DNA from: an uncultured Eubacteriales bacterium | GTDB lineage: Bacteria; Bacillota_A; Clostridia; Lachnospirales; Lachnospiraceae | Assembly (NCBI GenBank): GCA_900321365.1 | Contig: ONVT01000083.1 | Location: forward strand, 1 to 8,197 | Direction of reading: 5' to 3' | Length of the DNA stretch: 8,197 nt | Part shown: in pieces, positions 3,746 through 8,197 of the stretch | Position numbering within the stretch: position 1 is the first letter of the stretch | Layout: each line of letters opens with the position of its first letter | Notes under the pieces: generated by a model | Told to the model about the DNA's origin: nothing | The model's input: the letters and a program-made list of their open reading frames with translations, nothing else | Database searches by the model: none | Position numbers and translations under genes: made by a program

Positions 3746-6703
3746 ATGTTTGGGGAAAAGTTTCAATTAGACGAACAGAATCTCTCTGTGATCGAAGAGA
3801 TCGGGAAGCATATGCCAGGCGGCTTCTTCATATATAAAGCTGAGCTCCCCGAGGAGCTGCTGTATGCAAACCGTGCCGTATTTGAAATCTTCGGCTGCAG
3901 AAACCGGGAGGAGTTCATCGAACTGACCGGTTTTACCTTCAGGGGCATGGTGCATCCGGACGATTATGAGGAAGTGTCCGCATCTATTGGGAAGCAGATC
4001 GAGCGCAGTGAGGAACAGATGGACCATGCGGAATACCGTATTATCCGGAAGGATGGCAAGGTGCGCTGGGTGGATGACTACGGCCACTATACCCGGACTG
4101 ACGCTTATGGCGGTATCTACTATGTTTTTATTTCTGATATCACAGAAAAGCGGGAGCGCATCGAGTCAGATGCTGCTGTTCGTTCCGCCGTAATCGAATC
4201 CCTCAGCAAAGCGTATCATACCGTGTGGCTGATCAAAGATGTTGAGGCGGAGACGTTTTCACTGTACAGGGGTGATACGGAAGGACTGACCGACCACGCA
4301 GCCCCGATCCGCGACGCGCTTGGACGAATGAAGTATTCCCAGGCCAAGGAATACTATATTCAGACGACGGTTGCCCCCTGTGATCAGGAGCGCCTGCAGG
4401 AGGAGCTGACGCTGGAAAGCATCACCCGTCATCTGAAAGAGAAGCCCCAGTTTTCCGTCAACTACCTCCGGTCCATGAAGGATGGCAGCGAGCGTTATTT
4501 CCGTATCGAATTCGCCAAGGTGGACATGCCCGGAGGAAAGATGGGTGTCGTGTGCGGTTTCAAGGACGTTGATGATGACGTGCGGCAGGAGCAGGCGATG
4601 CAGCAGGCACGCCAGAGGGAGCTTGAAGAGAAAATAGCTTTGCAGGAACAGCTTCTTCGGCAGGAAGAGCACAGGATACAGCTGAACAACATGATTACCG
4701 CGATGGCTTCCGATTATCGCAGCGTGTATCATGTGGATCTTGATGCTGATGAGGCAGTGTGCTATCGTGCCGATCCCGAAGACCCGGATCAGTATACGGA
4801 GGGGATGCGGTTTCCGTTCCATGAGCGCTTTGTTGAGTATTGCGGGAAGTATGTTGATGGAGAATACAAAGAAGGGTTCCTGCATTTTGTGAACCCTGAT
4901 AATATCCGAAGTGAGCTTGCGACTGAAAACATCATTGCCTATCGCTATCTGGCGCGGCGAAATGGAACCGAATACTACGAAATGCTTCGCATGGCAGGCG
5001 TGCGCCATCCCGCGGACCGGGATGATCATGTCGTGCACGCTGTAGGAGTGGGGTTCACCATCATTGACGCGGAGATGCGAAAGAATTTAGAACAGCAGAA
5101 AGTGCTGGCGGAAGCGCTGACTGCGGCGGAACAGGCCAACCGGGCCAAAACCGCGTTCCTTTCCAACATGAGCCATGAGATCCGTACGCCCATGAATGCC
5201 ATCATCGGGCTGGACAGCCTGGCGCTCCGCAGGAGTGACCTGGATGAAGAAACCCGGGAATATCTGGAAAAAATCGGCGGCAGTGCCCGGCACCTGTTGG
5301 GTCTGATCAACGACATTCTCGATATGAGCCGCATCGAGTCCGGGCGGATCGTGCTTCGAAGGGAGGAGTTTTCCTTCCGGGCGATGCTGGAGCAGATCAA
5401 TACGATGGTGTTGTCTCAGTGCAGCGAGAGGGGACTGAAATACGAATGCTCTCTGCTTGGCGGGGTCAGCGACTATTACATCGGCGATGATATGAAGCTG
5501 AAGCAGGTGCTGATCAATATCCTGTCCAACGCCATCAAGTTTACCGACGCCCCCGGAAACATTTCCCTCACCATTGAGCGTACAGGTACAATCAATGATC
5601 AGTCGACGCTGAAATTCGTTATCCGGGATACGGGTGTCGGAATGGATAAGGAGTTTATACCAAAGATATTCGACTCCTTCACGCAGGAGGACAGCAGCCG
5701 GAGCAGCAAGTACGGCAGCACGGGGCTTGGCATGGCGATCACGAAGAATATCGTTGAGCTGATGAACGGCACCATTTCGGTTGAATCCGATAAGGGCATC
5801 GGCACGGCGTTTACTGTGATCATATCCCTGAAGAACTGCGAAAAGCAGGAATTGTCCACCCGGTATATCCAGCCGGGAGACATGCGGGTTCTGGTTGTGG
5901 ACGATGAGGAGATCGCGGCGGAACACGCGCGTCTGGTGCTGGAAGAAGCAGGCATTCATGCAGACACATGCATGAGTGGCGCTGAGGCGCTTCATATGCT
6001 GGAAGTTCAGCACACCAAGCACAATTCCTATAATCTGGTGCTGCTCGACTGGAAAATGCCCCAGATGGACGGTCTGGAGGTAGCCAGACAGATCCGCGGG
6101 CACTATGACACAGAAACTACGGTCATAATCCTCACGTCGTTCAACTGGGATGAGATCATGGATGAATCGCTGCATGTCGGAGTGGACAGCTTCCTGGCAA
6201 AGCCGCTGTTCGCGTCAAACGTGATTGATGAGTTCGAGCGCATCGCCAGGAAAAACAACATGAGTCTGTTTAAGGAGAAGAAGCGGGCCAGTTTAAAGGG
6301 AAAGCGTATCCTCCTGGCTGAAGATGTGTTGATCAACGCGGAGATCATGAAGCAGATGATCCTCTTCAAAGAAGCCAGGATCGACCATGCGGAGAATGGC
6401 AGGATCGCCCTGGAAATGTTTGCCGGAAGCAAACCGGGGTATTACGATGCGATCCTGATGGACGTGCGCATGCCGGAGATGGACGGCCTGGAAGCAGCAA
6501 AGGCGATTCGCTCTCTGGAGAGGCCGGACGCGAAGCGCATTCCAATCATCGCCATGACCGCCAATGCCTTTGACGAGGATGTCCAGCTGAGCCTGCAGGT
6601 GGGCATGAACGCGCATCTGTCCAAACCGGTGGAACCGGAACACCTCTTCCAGACGCTGGAGGAGCTGATCTGGGAATCCATCAGGACGATGTACAGTTCC
6701 TAA
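3746..6703 (+). CDS. Soluble PAS-domain hybrid sensor histidine kinase with two receiver domains
   Basis: A 985-aa sensor kinase that would autophosphorylate on histidine and pass phosphate to its own receivers. Start ATG at 3746 has AAGGA eight bases upstream. Domains in order: PAS_3-like fold at about 20-135 (HPDDYEEV at 70-77, RKDGKVRWV at 101-109, ending DITEKRE at 131-137); two PAS-like regions at about 145-280 and 315-445; a coiled coil between them (about 278-312); DHp with SNMSHEIRTPMN, H477; HATPase at about 580-697 with N box (N591, N595), DTGVGM (628-633), F box FDSF and GSTGLG (657-662). REC1 (about 713-835) has D719/D720, phosphoacceptor D768, T797 and K819. REC2 (about 853-975) has E859/D860, D906, T938 and K960. 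All key residues are present, so both receivers look active. No transmembrane segment or signal peptide is seen, so it senses inside the cell. There is no HPt or DNA-binding domain, so its output partner is unknown. It is divergent from the rhaD operon and 63 bp upstream of a diguanylate cyclase gene. Confidence 0.95.
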   Translation: MFGEKFQLDEQNLSVIEEIGKHMPGGFFIYKAELPEELLYANRAVFEIFGCRNREEFIELTGFTFRGMVHPDDYEEVSASIGKQIERSEEQMDHAEYRIIRKDGKVRWVDDYGHYTRTDAYGGIYYVFISDITEKRERIESDAAVRSAVIESLSKAYHTVWLIKDVEAETFSLYRGDTEGLTDHAAPIRDALGRMKYSQAKEYYIQTTVAPCDQERLQEELTLESITRHLKEKPQFSVNYLRSMKDGSERYFRIEFAKVDMPGGKMGVVCGFKDVDDDVRQEQAMQQARQRELEEKIALQEQLLRQEEHRIQLNNMITAMASDYRSVYHVDLDADEAVCYRADPEDPDQYTEGMRFPFHERFVEYCGKYVDGEYKEGFLHFVNPDNIRSELATENIIAYRYLARRNGTEYYEMLRMAGVRHPADRDDHVVHAVGVGFTIIDAEMRKNLEQQKVLAEALTAAEQANRAKTAFLSNMSHEIRTPMNAIIGLDSLALRRSDLDEETREYLEKIGGSARHLLGLINDILDMSRIESGRIVLRREEFSFRAMLEQINTMVLSQCSERGLKYECSLLGGVSDYYIGDDMKLKQVLINILSNAIKFTDAPGNISLTIERTGTINDQSTLKFVIRDTGVGMDKEFIPKIFDSFTQEDSSRSSKYGSTGLGMAITKNIVELMNGTISVESDKGIGTAFTVIISLKNCEKQELSTRYIQPGDMRVLVVDDEEIAAEHARLVLEEAGIHADTCMSGAEALHMLEVQHTKHNSYNLVLLDWKMPQMDGLEVARQIRGHYDTETTVIILTSFNWDEIMDESLHVGVDSFLAKPLFASNVIDEFERIARKNNMSLFKEKKRASLKGKRILLAEDVLINAEIMKQMILFKEARIDHAENGRIALEMFAGSKPGYYDAILMDVRMPEMDGLEAAKAIRSLERPDAKRIPIIAMTANAFDEDVQLSLQVGMNAHLSKPVEPEHLFQTLEELIWESIRTMYSS

Positions 6704-6766
6704 AGGAATAATTGAGCCAGTCTGATCCTGGTCATATGTCTGAAACAAAGGGGGCAGCGAATATTC

Positions 6767-7903
6767 ATGAACAGTTTTTCATTCTACTATATCGAAGCAA
6801 ATATAGTATGTGTGATTGTGTTCGGCATTATTCTGCTCCACAATTACTTCAACATTGACAGGCAGGAAAAGCAGGTCAAATTTGATAAAGTCCTGGTTGC
6901 CTTTATGCTGTATTTCCTTGCTGACTGTGTCTGGGCGGGAATTGTAGATGGAATTCTTCCGAAAGGTCTGATATACGGTGTTTCTTTCCTGATCTATGTC
7001 TTCATGGTCGCCACTGTTTATTACTGGTTTGCTTTTGTGATGGCTTATGAGCAGGTTCCTGACAGGGAAAAACCATTGCGGAGGATTCTGTTTCTCCTTC
7101 CGTTCGTTCTGTCCTCAGTTGTTCTTATCCTGCTTTTCTTCATAGCACCGGAACTGCTTATCAATGATGCTCTGGAGTCCCAGCCTTTATTCAATGCTTT
7201 TCTCTCCGGCGTCCCGGATATCTATATGATTGCCATCCTCTTCTATACGATCACGAGAGCGCGAAAAGAGGAAAAAGCATCTGAAAAGAAAAAGCACCTG
7301 TTTATCGGTTTCTTTCCTTTAATCGTTTCAGTGGGTGGATTGGTTCAATCCATATTTCTTCTGTATGTACCAGTCTATTGCTTCACGTGTTTAATCTTAA
7401 TGCTCGTTTTCTACATTGAATCAATAGAACAGCGTATTTCAGCAGATCCATTAACCGGTCTCAATAACCGCGGCCAGCTGAACAGGTATTGTGCACAGCG
7501 CTCTAATCTCTATATGGGTGACAGACTGACAATTGTGATCATGATGGACATAGACCGATTCAAATCCATTAATGATACATATGGGCATGCAGAAGGGGAT
7601 AATGCTCTTATTATAGTTGCCAATGCCCTGAAGAAGGTTGTGAATCGACACAGTATGCCATCTTTCCTGTGCCGCTATGGAGGGGATGAATTTATCCTGA
7701 TTCTCCATCCAAAGGGGATCGATGAGGTTGAACCGCTGATCTTAGAGATACGCGGTGAGATTGATCAGGAGGAAGGCCAGTATCCATTGTCTGTCAGTGC
7801 AGGATATGATACATTGAGCGATACGAATGATTCCATCCAGGATTGTATCATACGTGCGGATAAGAAACTGTATCTGGACAAGGAGCACAGAAAGAGGGCG
7901 TAG
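6767..7903 (+). CDS. Seven-transmembrane diguanylate cyclase (GGDEF)
   Basis: A 378-aa membrane protein predicted to make cyclic di-GMP from two GTP at the inner face of the membrane. Hydrophobic segments are at about residues 9-29, 41-62, 67-93, 106-128, 146-163, 177-198 and 202-219. Basic loops (DRQEKQVK at 31-38, the DREKPLRR stretch at 99-106, and RARKEEK at 164-170) fall after segments 1, 3 and 5. This fits an outside N terminus and a cytoplasmic C-terminal domain. GGDEF domain at about 222-375: DPLTGLNNR (227-235), MMDIDRFKSIND (259-270) with metal-binding D261, GHAEGD (273-278) and YGGDEF (304-309), all intact. The inhibitory I-site position (RxxD, residues 296-299) reads SMPS, so product feedback through that site is probably missing. 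ATG at 6767 has AAGGGGG about 12 bases upstream, rather far, but no better start is seen. It follows the histidine kinase by 63 bp without a terminator. GC is visibly lower than in the kinase gene. Confidence 0.92.
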   Translation: MNSFSFYYIEANIVCVIVFGIILLHNYFNIDRQEKQVKFDKVLVAFMLYFLADCVWAGIVDGILPKGLIYGVSFLIYVFMVATVYYWFAFVMAYEQVPDREKPLRRILFLLPFVLSSVVLILLFFIAPELLINDALESQPLFNAFLSGVPDIYMIAILFYTITRARKEEKASEKKKHLFIGFFPLIVSVGGLVQSIFLLYVPVYCFTCLILMLVFYIESIEQRISADPLTGLNNRGQLNRYCAQRSNLYMGDRLTIVIMMDIDRFKSINDTYGHAEGDNALIIVANALKKVVNRHSMPSFLCRYGGDEFILILHPKGIDEVEPLILEIRGEIDQEEGQYPLSVSAGYDTLSDTNDSIQDCIIRADKKLYLDKEHRKRA

Positions 7904-7948
7904 GGCACGGTCATTATTATTCTGGAGAAAGCATGCCAGGGGGTGCAT

Positions 7949-8197
7949 ATGAAGGGAACAATTCTTAAGACAAAAATACTAATCTATCTGCTGCTCGTGG
8001 TGTTGACTGTGATCTATGCCTGCATGTCGTTTGTGTATTATGAGAAGGACCTTGAATCACGGATAATACCTCAGGTCATGCGCGCGATGGTTCAGGTCTC
8101 CCAGCTGCTCCCACAGCTCGAAAAAAATGAGCAGGCAGTACGGGAGGTATATGACAATCTGGAAAACAGCCGCCGCCGTGTCTATCAGAATAATGAA
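7949..8197 (+). CDS. N terminus of a membrane-anchored protein, probably a sensor (partial)
   Basis: Open reading frame of 83 codons running off the right edge. ATG at 7949 follows AGGGGG by five bases; an in-frame GTG two codons earlier (7943) is a less likely start because it overlaps that site. A short basic N terminus (MKGTILKTK) leads into one strong hydrophobic helix (about residues 10-30), followed by a charged, helix-forming stretch (about 32-83) rich in Glu, Gln and Arg. This is the usual beginning of a membrane sensor with an extracytoplasmic helical domain (a GGDEF/EAL protein, histidine kinase or chemoreceptor), but no catalytic domain is in the window, so the type is not known. 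It starts 45 bp after the diguanylate cyclase gene with no terminator between, so co-transcription is likely. Confidence 0.7.
   Translation, partial: MKGTILKTKILIYLLLVVLTVIYACMSFVYYEKDLESRIIPQVMRAMVQVSQLLPQLEKNEQAVREVYDNLENSRRRVYQNNE

Noticed and set aside
3575..3766. 63-codon minus-strand reading frame across the divergent intergenic region and the element
   Set aside because: It overlaps the start of the histidine kinase gene, has no convincing ribosome binding site, and its peptide has no recognisable domain. It runs through the putative mobile element, so it is a chance frame.
5087..6175. Long minus-strand open frame (362 codons) opposite the histidine kinase
   Set aside because: It lies entirely against the plus-strand kinase core and first receiver, whose motifs are unmistakable. 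Its translation has shadow-type composition and no domain. Long antisense frames are common opposite GC-richer coding DNA.
6704..6766. Terminator or promoter between the histidine kinase and cyclase genes
   Set aside because: No stem followed by a T-run and no paired -35/-10 boxes are visible in these 63 bases, so co-transcription is the simpler reading.
1..8197. CRISPR array, tRNA, rRNA or known riboswitch
   Set aside because: No spaced direct repeats of array type, no tRNA-like cloverleaf sequence, no rRNA signatures and no riboswitch core that I recognise. The only gap over 200 bp is the 3474-3745 region described above.

Overview
The window looks like part of a chromosome from a Gram-positive gut- or rumen-type member of the Bacillota, most likely a Lachnospiraceae relative. 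This rests on purine-rich Shine-Dalgarno sites of the GGAGG type, moderate GC (roughly 50%), a deoxyhexose catabolic cassette, and large cytoplasmic PAS/histidine kinase and GGDEF proteins next to it. Family assignments come from reading motifs; no database search was possible.

Left half, minus strand (about 3532 down to 1): a three-gene operon read in the order rhamnulose-1-phosphate aldolase (rhaD), then a short rhamnulokinase (rhaB), then a sugar isomerase of the L-fucose/L-arabinose isomerase superfamily that runs off the left edge. Together they would isomerise a 6-deoxyhexose to its ketose, phosphorylate it at C1 and cleave it to dihydroxyacetone phosphate and L-lactaldehyde. The kinase and aldolase are of the rhamnose type, but the isomerase is not the classical RhaA. 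This leaves open whether L-rhamnose, L-fucose or both are the substrate. The kinase appears to lack the usual C-terminal end, and its last codons contain the ribosome binding site of the isomerase.

Middle (3474-3745): a 272-bp divergent intergenic region. It holds a TATAAT box for the sugar operon, an inverted repeat at the predicted transcription start, and a 53-bp element (3567-3619). That element has perfect 13-bp terminal inverted repeats and is flanked directly by perfect 8-bp direct repeats. It has the architecture of a tiny non-autonomous transposable element with its target site duplication, and it is the most unusual thing in the window.

Right half, plus strand (3746 to the end): a signal transduction cluster. 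A 985-residue soluble hybrid histidine kinase (PAS and two related PAS-like regions, kinase core, two receiver domains) is followed after 63 bp by a seven-transmembrane diguanylate cyclase with an intact GGDEF motif but no inhibitory I-site. After a further 45 bp comes the start of a membrane-anchored protein, probably another sensor, cut by the right edge. No terminator is visible between these genes, so they may be co-transcribed. GC drops visibly from the kinase gene to the cyclase gene. A functional link between this cluster and the divergent sugar operon is possible but not shown by the sequence.
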